Positions 18,010 through 26,426 are shown, counted from the stretch's first letter. The stretch: 64,000 bases of DNA from Bacteroidaceae bacterium HV4-6-C5C (GCA_007896885.1 VOIU01000003.1:124001-188000), one strand, 5' to 3'. The notes: generated by a model from the sequence alone, not told the origin. Translations and numbers: made by a program.

Positions 18010-20067
18010 TTATTTCTTCTGATTTCGCTTCTTTATCTCCTCGGCGAGTCTCCATTGAAGTGCAGCTTCAGCTTCTTTGCCTGCTTGCATTAAAGCGTCA
18101 CCAAAAAGTTCGTGGGCACCTGCGTGTTCCGGTTTGAGAGTTGTGGCTTTATCAAAATCAGCGATGGCGGCTTCAATTTCTCTTTGCTTGAGACGTAGTT
18201 TACCGCGATTGTATACTCCTTTGAAATCTGTCGGTCTTATTTTAATGGCACGATTGAAAGCTTCTTCAGCTTCTCCCATCCTGCTTTCATTCATCAATGT
18301 GATGCCTTTTCTTATCCATGCGTCTCCATATTCGGGATAAAGCTCAATAGCTTTGTCGTAATTCGCTAATGCTGCACGTACATCATGAGCTTGGGTGATA
18401 CACTCATTTCCCATGAGGTAATATTCACGTGCATAGGCTTGAAGTCTCTTTCTCTGCTCCGCCATTTCCGCTTTTAAAAGCTCGTTACGTTCTTTCAACT
18501 GGTTGATTATTCCAAGTTTGCGGCGTATGAGGCGTTGTATAACGGGTTTCTCTATGTCGTAACGCGAGTGGATGGCTTTGAAAAACTCACTAAGAAAAGT
18601 GTCAAACTCCCCTTTATCGAAAGCTTTGGTTGCGGCAACATATTGCACGTCAGCTTGTGCCTGCTTAAGAGCTCGGTCGATGGCTTGCTGGTTATTGAAA
18701 CGTTCGGAGAAATTCAGAATCTCGGGACGTACGAATATGTCGGCACGACTTACGGGCTTTCTCAACTGTATACCTTCTAACGAAGTACAACGGCTAAGTG
18801 CGACATAAGCTTGTCCTCCCGCAAAAACTCCTCCGGTGAAGTCGATGATAACCCGGCTGAATGTAAGTCCCTGACTTTTGTGCACGGTAATAGCCCATGC
18901 CAAACGAATGGGGTATTGTGTGAATGTGCCCAGTTCTTCCTCTTCAATCTGCTTCTTCTTCTCGTTATAAGTATATCGTATATTTCGCCACGATTCCCGT
19001 TTTACATCACATTCTTTGCCATCATCTGTGATGACATAAAGCGTTTCTTCTTTCTCATCAAACCCACTGACGACACCAATGGTTCCGTTAACCCAACGTT
19101 TATCGAAATCATTCTTAATGAAGATAATCTGTGCGCCGGGTTTTAAGACTAAATCAAGCGAAGTCGGCAGACTGCTTTCGGGGAAGTCACCTCTTATTTC
19201 TCCTCTGAAAGTGACGGGATCTCCGGGAAGTTCGGTCAACTTTCTCTCATTAATATAGTCTACATTATCACGACGGGTTGCGAGAGTGATGTACATGTCC
19301 GCTTCATTCTGCTCAATATCCGTTCCATAGCGCGTGTTAAGTAGCTGGAGGTCGGCAGCTCCGGCGGTATTCGAACGAATATGATCCAGCACATTGACGA
19401 AAACCTTGTCTGTCTGCCTATATACCTTTTGCAGTTCCACCGATACTAAATCAATCTCACTGAATACCCTCGCCGAGAAAAAGTAAGGGGTGGGATAGAA
19501 GCGGTTGAGTATTTCTTTTTCATCACCTTTTACTACAGGCTCGAGCTGGAAAACATCTCCGACAAGAAGTAGTTGCTTTCCTCCGAAGGGCTCGCGCAGA
19601 TTACGGGAGTACACGCGCAAAATACGATCGACAGCGTCAATAATGTCTGCCCGTACCATCGAAATCTCATCTATGACTACCAACTCAATCTCTTCGAGCA
19701 TCTTGCGATGCAACTTAGTATATTTGAAAAAATCATGGATGCGACCTCGCTGGAGACTTAAGTTGGGATCATCCGGCAGAATGGGGTAGAAAGGAAGTTT
19801 AAAGAAGCTGTGCAACGTACTTCCTCCCGCATTTATTGCAGCAATTCCGGTAGGAGCCAATACAACATGCTTCTTTTTCGTCTGTTGGCATACATACCGC
19901 AAGAATGTAGATTTTCCCGTCCCTGCTTTTCCTGTCAGAAAAACAGATTGGCGGGTATATTGAACGAGATTCAAGGCATCTTGAAACTCTTTGTTGCTAC
20001 TATCGGGAGAAAAACTCAATGCAATACCAATTAAAAAATTATATAATAGAAAAATGCTTAAGGGCAT
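18010..20067 (-). CDS. Pif1/RecD-like helicase with C-terminal TPR repeats
   Basis: Predicted ATP-dependent DNA (or RNA) helicase of superfamily 1B. The 685 residues hold Walker A GKAGTGKS at 46-53, APTGIAAINAGGSTLHSFF (Pif1 motif Ia), Walker B VIDEISMVRAD near 133, LLVGDVFQLEPV (motif III), and WAITVHKSQGLTFSRVIIDF followed by YVALSRCTSLEGI (motifs V and VI). After about residue 555 the chain becomes helical with three TPR units (NYDKAIELYPEYGDAW, AFNRAIKIRPTDFKG, DFDKATTLKPEHAGA). The ATG at 20067 overlaps the upstream HAD gene by 29 bp. An in-frame TTG at 20019 is an alternative, because residues 1-16 look non-native. Translational coupling with the HAD gene is likely. Confidence 0.85.
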   Translation of the reverse strand: MPLSIFLLYNFLIGIALSFSPDSSNKEFQDALNLVQYTRQSVFLTGKAGTGKSTFLRYVCQQTKKKHVVLAPTGIAAINAGGSTLHSFFKLPFYPILPDDPNLSLQRGRIHDFFKYTKLHRKMLEEIELVVIDEISMVRADIIDAVDRILRVYSRNLREPFGGKQLLLVGDVFQLEPVVKGDEKEILNRFYPTPYFFSARVFSEIDLVSVELQKVYRQTDKVFVNVLDHIRSNTAGAADLQLLNTRYGTDIEQNEADMYITLATRRDNVDYINERKLTELPGDPVTFRGEIRGDFPESSLPTSLDLVLKPGAQIIFIKNDFDKRWVNGTIGVVSGFDEKEETLYVITDDGKECDVKRESWRNIRYTYNEKKKQIEEEELGTFTQYPIRLAWAITVHKSQGLTFSRVIIDFTGGVFAGGQAYVALSRCTSLEGIQLRKPVSRADIFVRPEILNFSERFNNQQAIDRALKQAQADVQYVAATKAFDKGEFDTFLSEFFKAIHSRYDIEKPVIQRLIRRKLGIINQLKERNELLKAEMAEQRKRLQAYAREYYLMGNECITQAHDVRAALANYDKAIELYPEYGDAWIRKGITLMNESRMGEAEEAFNRAIKIRPTDFKGVYNRGKLRLKQREIEAAIADFDKATTLKPEHAGAHELFGDALMQAGKEAEAALQWRLAEEIKKRNQKK

Positions 20068-20827
20068 TGGCTATTCCGTCTTCATCAACCGAAGAGGTGA
20101 CATAATCAGCATGTTGCTTTACGGTGTCGGTGGCATTGCCCATGGCGACTCCTATTGCTGCATGGCGAATCATGCCGATGTCGTTGCCTCCATCTCCAAT
20201 TGCCATGGTTTCTTCAAGGAGGATTCCGAATTGACTGATTATCTCGTCAATACCTTTTTGTTTCGTATTTCCTTTAGCGGTGATATCAACAAACGCCGGA
20301 TACCAACGCCCTGATTCACAATTACTAAGAAGTGGGAGAATCTCACGCTCTTCTTCCTCTGTAATAAACGGAGTGATCTGATAGATGCTCTTCCCGCTTA
20401 TAGCTTCTTCAAAACCTTTTTCGGGAAGCTCCCCGACTCTTAAATGCTCGACGAATATTTTTCTGACCATCTCATCCGGCTGGCACACGCAAATGTCGTG
20501 TTCTCCTACAAAGATACAAGGAAATCCTTTGCGGGCAGATATTTCTGCAATAGTCCGCACGTCAGCTTCAGGTATGGTGCTTTTATAAATAACGTTGTCA
20601 CCTATATAGCAATAGCCTCCATTCATTGTAATGTATCCGTCTATGAGTCCTCTTTCCTGTAAAGCGGAGAGATTATTGATAATAACGGATGGACGTCCGG
20701 TGGCTATGAATATCCGAATTCCTTTGGCTTTGGCAGCAGTGATCGCTTCAATAGTAGAGTTTGGTATCTCATGAGTCTTAAAACTAACCAATGTGCCGTC
20801 AATGTCAAAAAATAAGGCTTTAATCAT
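20039..20827 (-). CDS. Cof-type HAD-IIB phosphatase
   Basis: Cytoplasmic haloacid-dehalogenase phosphatase acting on small phosphorylated metabolites, probably sugar phosphates or flavin-type substrates; substrate unknown. The 262 residues have motif I FFDIDGTLVSF (D8 and D10), motif II FIATGRPSV, and a C2B cap domain of about 110 residues. Motif III is the Lys in KQKGIDEII, and motif IV is AIGDGGNDIGMI. The C terminus NATDTVKQHADYVTSSVDEDGIANAL is typical of the Cof class. It is the first gene of a two-gene unit with the helicase. A -7 box (TACTTTTG, minus strand 20858-20851) lies 23 bp upstream. Confidence 0.9.
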   Translation of the reverse strand: MIKALFFDIDGTLVSFKTHEIPNSTIEAITAAKAKGIRIFIATGRPSVIINNLSALQERGLIDGYITMNGGYCYIGDNVIYKSTIPEADVRTIAEISARKGFPCIFVGEHDICVCQPDEMVRKIFVEHLRVGELPEKGFEEAISGKSIYQITPFITEEEEREILPLLSNCESGRWYPAFVDITAKGNTKQKGIDEIISQFGILLEETMAIGDGGNDIGMIRHAAIGVAMGNATDTVKQHADYVTSSVDEDGIANALKHFSII

Positions 20828-20850
20828 AAGAAATTCTGTTTAGTTGCATG

Positions 20851-20888
20851 CAAAAGTACTCAAAAACAGGGGATAATTCGTATTTTTG
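20851..20888. promoter_or_regulatory. Back-to-back -7 boxes for the HAD (-) and PatB (+) genes
   Basis: TACTTTTG on the minus strand (20858-20851) serves the HAD gene. TATTTTTG on the plus strand (20881-20888) serves patB. Neither has a clear -33 element, and the two promoters nearly abut, so they probably compete. Confidence 0.5.
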
Positions 20889-20953
20889 CGTTGACTTTTG
20901 AAAGAAGATGGAGAGGTTTTAGTGATAAACACGTTCGCTTCTCAAACTGAATA

Positions 20954-22147
20954 ATGTTTTTAACTATAAATAGAATGAAGTATAATTTTGATGAAATAAT
21001 AGATCGTGAAGGCACCGACTCGGTGAAATGGGACGATTATAAGAAGAGGTGGAATAGAGATGATCTTCTTCCTCTATGGGTGGCCGATATGGACTTCCGT
21101 ACTCCACCTTTTGTGATTAACGCATTAAAAGAACGTCTTGACCATGAAGTATTGGGCTATACCACTGCTTGTGAAGAATGGTATACCTCTATTTGCGGGT
21201 GGTTACAGCGTCGTTATCAATGGAGTATTTTGCGTGAAGAACTGACCTTTGTCCCAGGCATTGTCCGTGGTTTGGCTTTTGGGTTGCAGTGTTTCACTTC
21301 TCCCGGTGATAAGGTGCTGGTTATGACTCCGGTCTACCATCCTTTCTTCCTTGTCAGTCGTAAGATGGGGCGCGCAGTGGTTTATTCTCCCCTGGATTTG
21401 CATGATGGGCAATATCATGTCAATTTTGAACGCTTCAAGCAAGACATTCAAGGCTGTAAAGTCTTGATTCTTTGTAACCCTCACAACCCCGGCGGTCGTG
21501 TTTGGACAGCCGATGAACTGAAAGAAATCGCCAGGATATGTAAGGAGAGCGGTACATTGGTCTTCTCCGATGAAATCCATGCAGATCTTACTTTTAAGCC
21601 ATACAAGCATCATCCTTTTGCTGCCGTCTCGGAAGATGCAGCAAGCAACTCCTTGACTTTTATGGCTCCCAGCAAGACCTTCAATATGCCCGGTCTGGGA
21701 AGTTCATTTGTCGTTACAGTGAATGAAGATTTACGCAACCGCTTTAACAGTTTTATGGAAGCGGGGGAATTTGATGAAGGGCATTTGTTTGCTTACATCG
21801 GTGCAGCCGCTGCCTATAAGCATGGTGAAGAATGGTTGGAACAACTGTTGGACTATCTCCAGGGTAACATTGATTTTACCGAGAGATATTTGTCAGAACA
21901 CATCCCTGCTATTACTATGATACGCCCGCAGGCTTCCTTCCTTATCTTTCTCGACTGCCGTGCTTTGGGGCTAAGTCAGCCCGAGTTAAGTCGTTTTTTT
22001 GTGGAGAAAGCCCATCTGGCTTTAAATGATGGTACCACATTCGGTAAACCCGGTGAAGGTTTTATGCGCCTCAATGTAGCTTGCCCGCGAGCTGTGTTGG
22101 AGAAAGCGTTGAATCAATTGTCTGCTGCTGTTAGTGCACTGAAATAA
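20954..22147 (+). CDS. PatB/MalY-type PLP-dependent C-S lyase (aminotransferase fold)
   Basis: Predicted cystathionine beta-lyase-type enzyme that cleaves C-S bonds (cystathionine or cysteine to pyruvate, ammonia and a thiol) in methionine or sulfur metabolism. The 397 residues match PatB: WVADMDFRTPPFV near 35, LGYT, a YxWSI segment, FVPGIVRGLAFGLQCFTSPGDKVLVMTPVYHPFF, CNPHNPGGRVW, FSDEIHADL and the PLP lysine in APSKTFNMPGLGSSF. The C-terminal arginine is in GFMRLNVACPR. An in-frame ATG at 20975 is an alternative start and would remove seven unconserved residues. It stands alone between the divergent HAD gene and a hairpin at 22168. Confidence 0.9.
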   Translation: MFLTINRMKYNFDEIIDREGTDSVKWDDYKKRWNRDDLLPLWVADMDFRTPPFVINALKERLDHEVLGYTTACEEWYTSICGWLQRRYQWSILREELTFVPGIVRGLAFGLQCFTSPGDKVLVMTPVYHPFFLVSRKMGRAVVYSPLDLHDGQYHVNFERFKQDIQGCKVLILCNPHNPGGRVWTADELKEIARICKESGTLVFSDEIHADLTFKPYKHHPFAAVSEDAASNSLTFMAPSKTFNMPGLGSSFVVTVNEDLRNRFNSFMEAGEFDEGHLFAYIGAAAAYKHGEEWLEQLLDYLQGNIDFTERYLSEHIPAITMIRPQASFLIFLDCRALGLSQPELSRFFVEKAHLALNDGTTFGKPGEGFMRLNVACPRAVLEKALNQLSAAVSALK

Positions 22148-22167
22148 AGGAGTAGAAACAAAACTTG

Positions 22168-22222
22168 TTGCCGGTACTACTGTTCTTGCTGCCAAATATT
22201 GGTGCAATGGGTAGTCCGGCAA
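22168..22222 (+). terminator. Long nested hairpin after the PatB gene
   Basis: Arms TTGCCGG (22168-22174) and CCGGCAA (22216-22222), then ACTAC/GTAGT, TTGC/GCAA and CCAA/TTGG, with a 3-nt ATA loop. The stem is segmented by small loops. It begins 20 bp after the stop and is followed by TATTTGTTT, a weak T-run. It is probably a terminator, though the segmented stem also suits a processed 3' UTR element. Confidence 0.55.
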
Positions 22223-22850
22223 TATTTGTTTATAATCACTTGTAGAACGTATAGTGTAGGCAAATGCCAGTGCCGGAGATTCTTAGGCTCTATCTGTTTA
22301 TAATTAGAATTCCTTTTCCCTTCGTCGTATTCTTTTTGATAACCTCTTAACTTATAGCTTTTTGTACTTCATTCCTCTATATTCATGTTTGTATAAGCGA
22401 AGAAGATTTATAGGTAATGAACTTTTCCTACTTTCAGGGTTATCTTTACATAGGTGTGTAGCATAATGAGGTTTAGGATGTATTGTATTGATCCCCGACA
22501 TGACATAGGCATCAATGCCAATGATTCTAGTCATCAATGCGGATGATGATAGGCATCAATGGCATTGATGGTATGCTCAACCCTAGGGGGAAATAAGATG
22601 AGCTTATCGATGAAGTATATTTATAAGTGTTATTTCGTGGTGCTTGATCCGGTTGCTCCATTATTGACCAACTCTTGCTTTGATCCCCGGCAGGTGTATA
22701 ATTTCAAGTCGCTCTAAAAAATAAGAGCTCAATGAATAAATACTTTCAATTTTTAGAGTAAGAATTTCTAATCATAAATTATTGAATCTGGCGTTTTTGT
22801 TAATAAAGCATAATAATACGTTTGAAAAGCAGATATTAATTTTTGTATGC
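22223..22850. other. Long non-coding spacer between the PatB and SPFH genes
   Basis: Nothing here reads as a gene; a 61-codon minus-strand frame (22352-22537) runs through a repeat array and has no family features. The spacer holds the 22-bp repeat array (22510-22575). It also has two near-copies of TTGATCCCCGRCA (near 22488 and 22680) and a CTCTAAAAA / TTTTTAGAG inverted repeat (22712-22758). Confidence 0.5.
22510..22575. repeat. Intergenic direct-repeat array, three 22-bp units
   Basis: CATCAATG recurs exactly at 22510, 22532 and 22554, each 22 bp apart. Units continue as GCCAATGATTCTAGT, GCGGATGATGATAGG and GGCATTGATGGTATG. The half-units also resemble each other at 11-bp spacing (ATGAT in the second half). 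A weaker unit ending in ATAGG precedes the array (22488-22509). It is too short and lacks unique spacers, so it is not CRISPR. Confidence 0.7.
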
Positions 22851-22858
22851 TATATTTG
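22851..22858 (+). promoter_or_regulatory. -7 box for the SPFH gene
   Basis: TATATTTG, 33 bp before the ATG at 22891. A TTTG exists upstream at 22821 but with a 26-bp spacer. Confidence 0.5.
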
Positions 22859-22890
22859 TGATATCAAAATAATATCATTAATAAATATCT

Positions 22891-23835
22891 ATGGAAATGA
22901 AAGAGTTTGATTTTAAGAGTTTTAAGATGAATGGCTTTTTAGCATTATTCATTCATTTAATAGTAATGCCACTACTTATGGTTTGGGGAGTTATAACAAG
23001 CATTCCCACTTTGGTTTTGGCTATAATACTCTTTGTAGTTTGGCTTGTGTTATTTGCCGGATACATACAGCTGGAACCCAACGAAGCCAGGGCTATGGTC
23101 TATTTCGGGAAGTATCAGGGCACTTTTAAAGAGACAGGGTTTTTCTGGGTAAATCCGCTGTTGGATAAGAAAAAACTTTCTTTGCGTGCCCGTAACCTCG
23201 ACATCGAACCTATCAAAGTTAACGATAGAATAGGTAACCCCATTATGATCGGTTTGGTATTGGTTTGGAAACTCAAAGATACCTATAAGGCAATGTTCGA
23301 GATCGATGCGCAGACAATGGCTTCTGCCAATACCCCTTCGGGTACTCCGTTGGGTAATGCCGTCGCACATCGTATGACAGCATTCGAGAACTTTGTTAAG
23401 ATACAGAGTGATGCCGCATTGCGACAGGTAGCCGGTCAGTATGCCTATGATGATAATGAATCAGGCAGTGAAGAGCTTACCCTGAGATCGGGTGGGGAGG
23501 AAATCAATGATCAACTGGAGCAAAAGCTCAATGAGCGGTTGGCAATGGCAGGAATGGAAGTGGTGGAAGCCCGTATCAATTATTTGGCTTACGCACCTGA
23601 AATTGCAGCTGTGATGTTACGTCGTCAGCAGGCTTCAGCTATAATCTCCGCTCGTGAAAAGATTGTCGAAGGAGCTGTCTCTATGGTGAAAATGGCCTTA
23701 CATAAACTCTCGGAAGAGGAAATTGTGGAATTGGATGAGGAAAAAAAGGCGGCAATGGTTAGCAATCTCTTGGTTGTGCTTTGTGCCGATGAGGCTGCGC
23801 AACCCGTTGTCAATACCGGTACGTTGAATCACTAA
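22891..23835 (+). CDS. SPFH (stomatin/prohibitin/band 7) domain membrane protein
   Basis: A membrane scaffold of the SPFH superfamily; these oligomerise at the inner membrane and organise proteases or membrane microdomains. The 314 residues have two adjacent hydrophobic segments (about 14-55). The band-7 domain follows: QLEPNEARAMVYFGKYQGTFKETGFFWVNPL, RNLDIEPIKVNDRIGNPI, and a helical C-terminal part with ARINYLAYAPEIAAVMLRRQQASAIISAREKIVEGAV. The end (LSEEEIVELDEEKKAAMVSNLLVVLCADEAAQPVVNTG) matches the Bacteroidota SPFH type. The hydrolase gene follows after 12 bp and an Arc-like RHH gene after that, suggesting a joint unit. Confidence 0.88.
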   Translation: MEMKEFDFKSFKMNGFLALFIHLIVMPLLMVWGVITSIPTLVLAIILFVVWLVLFAGYIQLEPNEARAMVYFGKYQGTFKETGFFWVNPLLDKKKLSLRARNLDIEPIKVNDRIGNPIMIGLVLVWKLKDTYKAMFEIDAQTMASANTPSGTPLGNAVAHRMTAFENFVKIQSDAALRQVAGQYAYDDNESGSEELTLRSGGEEINDQLEQKLNERLAMAGMEVVEARINYLAYAPEIAAVMLRRQQASAIISAREKIVEGAVSMVKMALHKLSEEEIVELDEEKKAAMVSNLLVVLCADEAAQPVVNTGTLNH

Positions 23836-23847
23836 AATTAGTCGATT

Positions 23848-25185
23848 ATGAATTATTCCGTCATATCCAAGTGGGCACTGCTTGTTGGTATATTATTGGC
23901 TCAAGCGTGTTCGGCTATTGCTCAAGATCTGTCTTTTCAGCGTGCACAGAAAGTATACGATTTTTTGGTAGGCGGGCAAGGAGATAGCATCTACGTCAAT
24001 TTGACAAAGGAACTTCAAGCCCAATTGAGCCCGGCTGTTTTTAATGAAACTTTTGATAAGACCGAGCAGCAATTTGGGAAGTTACAGTCAAAGGGCGAGT
24101 GGCAAAAGGAAGTTGTCCAGGGTCATTCACTTTATTATGCCGACATGAAATTTGAGCGGTATAACTTACGTTTCCTGGTTTCTTTTGATAAAGATCAGCA
24201 CATTAATACACTTCGCTTAATGCCTGTGCCGGCCGAACCTGTTAAGTCGACTGCCACTTATGACAAGACAAAGATTTCCGAACAGGATATCACAATAGAG
24301 ACCGATGGATTCAAATTACCCGGCACTTTGACTCTACCTTTGGGTAAAACGAAAGTCCCTGTAGTAATTTTGGTACATGGTTCCGGCCCGAACGACCGGG
24401 ATGAGACAATTGGTCCCAATAAACCCTTTCGTGATCTTGCATGGGGGCTTGCCAAGCACGGTATAGCTGTCATTCGATATGATAAGCGTACCCGCATTTA
24501 TGGAGAATCTTTTGTTCCCGTAGGTCGTCAGATGGACTTTGATGTTGAAACCGTGGACGACGCTTTATCTGCGATAAAGTTGGCAAAGTCTCGTGTGGAA
24601 ATAGCGACCGATAGTGTATACATATTGGGACACAGTCAAGGCGGTACTCTTGCTCCACGTATCGCAGAGCGCTCAAAAGAACTGGCGGGAATAATACTTT
24701 TGGCTGGTTTGGCACGTCCTTTGGAAGATGCCATTGTGGAACAAACTACTTATCTTACCGCTTTGTCCGATACATCCACAGCTGCTAAGGCGAAAATTGC
24801 GACTGTCAAGCAACAAGCATTAAATATAAAACGAATCGGTACGGCCGACTTTGATGCTAAAGTACCCTTATTATTGAACATACCTTCTTCTTATTGGGCT
24901 TTTGCAAATGCATATAAACCTGTAAAAGTAGCGGCTAAACTCAGTTTACCGATTTTGATCCTTCAAGGAGAGCGTGACTATCAAGTCACTATGGAAGACT
25001 TCGGGTTATGGAGAACCGGACTGATTGGACATAAGAATGTGCATTTTAAGTCTTATCCCAAGTTGAATCATCTGATGCAAGAGGGGAGTGGGAAATCGGT
25101 TCCAGCAGAGTATGGTCAACCTTCGTCTATTCCCGATTATGTCGTGAATGATGTGGCGTCTTTTGTAAGACACAAAAACTTATAG
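23848..25185 (+). CDS. Secreted alpha/beta hydrolase with N-terminal DUF3887-like domain
   Basis: Probable periplasmic esterase or peptidase-like serine hydrolase; substrate unknown. The 445 residues start with a signal peptide (about 1-26; a cysteine in LLAQACSAIAQ could be a lipobox variant). A small alpha-beta domain at about 30-130 resembles DUF3887 (VYDFLVGGQGDSIYVNLT then FNETFDKTEQQFGKL). The hydrolase domain holds VILVHGSGPNDRDETIGP (oxyanion region), nucleophile GHSQGG near residue 271, an acid in LQGERDYQVT, and the histidine in YPKLNHLM. It follows the SPFH gene by 12 bp and probably shares its transcript. Confidence 0.88.
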   Translation: MNYSVISKWALLVGILLAQACSAIAQDLSFQRAQKVYDFLVGGQGDSIYVNLTKELQAQLSPAVFNETFDKTEQQFGKLQSKGEWQKEVVQGHSLYYADMKFERYNLRFLVSFDKDQHINTLRLMPVPAEPVKSTATYDKTKISEQDITIETDGFKLPGTLTLPLGKTKVPVVILVHGSGPNDRDETIGPNKPFRDLAWGLAKHGIAVIRYDKRTRIYGESFVPVGRQMDFDVETVDDALSAIKLAKSRVEIATDSVYILGHSQGGTLAPRIAERSKELAGIILLAGLARPLEDAIVEQTTYLTALSDTSTAAKAKIATVKQQALNIKRIGTADFDAKVPLLLNIPSSYWAFANAYKPVKVAAKLSLPILILQGERDYQVTMEDFGLWRTGLIGHKNVHFKSYPKLNHLMQEGSGKSVPAEYGQPSSIPDYVVNDVASFVRHKNL

Positions 25186-25264
25186 CCATACCATTGGAGC
25201 AAATAGATAATTAGTGTATTATGGATAAGAAAACCATTCTCGTTCTATCCGCTATCTGATAGCA

Positions 25265-25513
25265 ATGATTTTGGTTGAGAAAAACAGAGATATTGTGGTT
25301 AAAAAAGAATCATCAATAAAAAGTTTCATTTTAAGAATTGATGCTGAAACAATGGAAGCTATTGAAAAATGGGCTGCCGATGAGTTTCGTAGCACCAACG
25401 GACAGTTGCAATGGATTATCTCGGAAGCATTGAAGAAGAGTGGGCGACAGAAAAAGGTAAAGCCGAAGCTTTTAAGTTCTAAACCCGAAGAAGATAATTC
25501 TCCTGATGAATAG
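25265..25513 (+). CDS. Small Arc-like ribbon-helix-helix DNA-binding protein
   Basis: An 82-residue protein predicted to bind DNA as a dimer. Residues about 18-60 match the Arc/RHH fold: beta strand KSFILRIDAETMEAIEKWA, then FRSTNGQLQWIISEALKKSGRQ, the second helix. The C-terminal 20 residues are basic then acidic and disordered. It lies 79 bp after the hydrolase and may be co-transcribed with the SPFH gene. Arc-type proteins are often autoregulators or antitoxins, but no toxin partner is adjacent. The start at 25265 could be a few codons early, since the first 12 residues are unconserved. Confidence 0.78.
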   Translation: MILVEKNRDIVVKKESSIKSFILRIDAETMEAIEKWAADEFRSTNGQLQWIISEALKKSGRQKKVKPKLLSSKPEEDNSPDE

Positions 25514-25608
25514 TTTATTTGCCTTTTATTAATTCATATAACAAAAAGGTCAGCTATCTCATTTTGTAACTCAGTACTTATTCTGTTGACCGAAAAAAAA
25601 TAAAGATT

Positions 25609-26091
25609 ATGTTAGATCTAGGTCGTTATTCTGCAAAAAATATTCAGGTTGCACGGGTTTATCCCTCATTAGTCGATCGGATACTCGAAATTGTGGCTTT
25701 ACTATTGACTCTAATTATTTGGGGTAGTGTAATATGGATATATTTTATCCTTCACGATAAATCCGGGAGTTCCTCTGTTTTTGCCACAGCAGGTTGCTCA
25801 ACGGCTATTGCTCTCATACTCGGAATTTCCGCGTATGTTCCGATACGAATGATAAAATTTCCCTTTCGCATTACGGAGCATAATGCTCAAGCACAACTTT
25901 TTCTGGTAAGGCGACTTGTACGTGTACTCAATGTGATGGCATTACTAATCTTTATAACAATTGTCTTCACTCAGCATGAACAAGCTTGTGGCATCCCTAT
26001 CGGGATGGCTCATATATGTACTGGTGTTGCTAGTATTCTGCTTATCCTCATTATGATAATCTATTATATATTTGCCTATCGCTACAGGTGA
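25609..26091 (+). CDS. Four-helix inner-membrane protein of unknown function
   Basis: A 160-residue protein with four hydrophobic segments, near residues 25-48, 56-77, 101-121 and 130-157, separated by short loops. The loop between helices 2 and 3 is positively charged (VPIRMIKFPFRITEHNAQAQLFLVRRLVRVL), consistent with a cytoplasmic face. The residue order faintly resembles small DUF1648-type membrane proteins, but that family's PxRxP motif is not convincing. It follows the RHH gene on the same strand with a 95-bp gap. No function is assigned. Confidence 0.65.
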   Translation: MLDLGRYSAKNIQVARVYPSLVDRILEIVALLLTLIIWGSVIWIYFILHDKSGSSSVFATAGCSTAIALILGISAYVPIRMIKFPFRITEHNAQAQLFLVRRLVRVLNVMALLIFITIVFTQHEQACGIPIGMAHICTGVASILLILIMIIYYIFAYRYR

Positions 26092-26153
26092 ATTATCAGG
26101 TGGATATACCTAAATGTGGCTATATAATTTTAAAAATATACCTCATTTTAGGG

Positions 26154-26185
26154 ATTGCGCAGTATCTGTCAGTCCCCTATCTTTG
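26154..26185 (+). promoter_or_regulatory. Orphan promoter upstream of a candidate small RNA
   Basis: ATTG at 26154-26157 (3 of 4 for -33), a 20-bp spacer and TATCTTTG at 26178-26185, an exact -7 match. It lies between genes, 63 bp after one stop and almost 300 bp before the next start. Confidence 0.6.
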
Positions 26186-26191
26186 CAGTAT

Positions 26192-26295
26192 CAGATTTAA
26201 TGAATTAGTTAGTCATAATTACGTAACCACTTTTATTAAGAGAAAGATTTCCCGTTCATTTCCGATGTGATATCGCGAATGTCCGGGAATTTTTT
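26192..26295 (+). ncRNA. Candidate intergenic small RNA, about 104 nt
   Basis: The promoter at 26154-26185 predicts a start near 26192, and a well-formed intrinsic terminator ends at 26295. The transcript between them contains no credible ORF: the overlapping 60-codon frame (26088-26270) starts inside the previous gene and has no family features. The 5' half is AT-rich and likely unstructured. The sequence was not recognised as 6S, tmRNA, SRP or RNase P RNA. The alternative is that the terminator serves the four-helix gene and the promoter is chance. Confidence 0.4.
26249..26295 (+). terminator. Intrinsic terminator with segmented stem
   Basis: Stem segments TTCCCG/CGGGAA, CATT/AATG and CGAT/ATCG are separated by symmetrical 2x2 internal loops, with a GTGAT loop, and are followed immediately by six Ts (26290-26295). 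Confidence 0.75.
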
Positions 26296-26391
26296 ATCAG
26301 GATAATATATTAATTTAGACATCTCTATCCCTCTTCTTTCCTTATAGTAAACTTATCACTTCATATAAAATCAAAATTATTTTGTCTAATA

Positions 26392-26422
26392 GTTGTTATT
26401 TCAAAAATAGTATCTATATTTG
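26392..26422 (+). promoter_or_regulatory. Promoter of the ABC transporter/GntR operon
   Basis: GTTG at 26392-26395 (3 of 4 for -33), a 19-bp spacer and TATATTTG at 26415-26422. Transcription would begin near 26429, about 48 nt before the ATG. Confidence 0.65.
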
Positions 26423-26426
26423 CGGT

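Noticed and set aside
22352..22537. 61-codon minus-strand ORF in the PatB-SPFH spacer
   Set aside because: It runs into the repeat array and has no recognisable domain, RBS or promoter.
26088..26270. 60-codon ORF after the four-helix gene
   Set aside because: It starts inside the previous stop region, has no family features, and overlaps a promoter; the RNA interpretation fits better.
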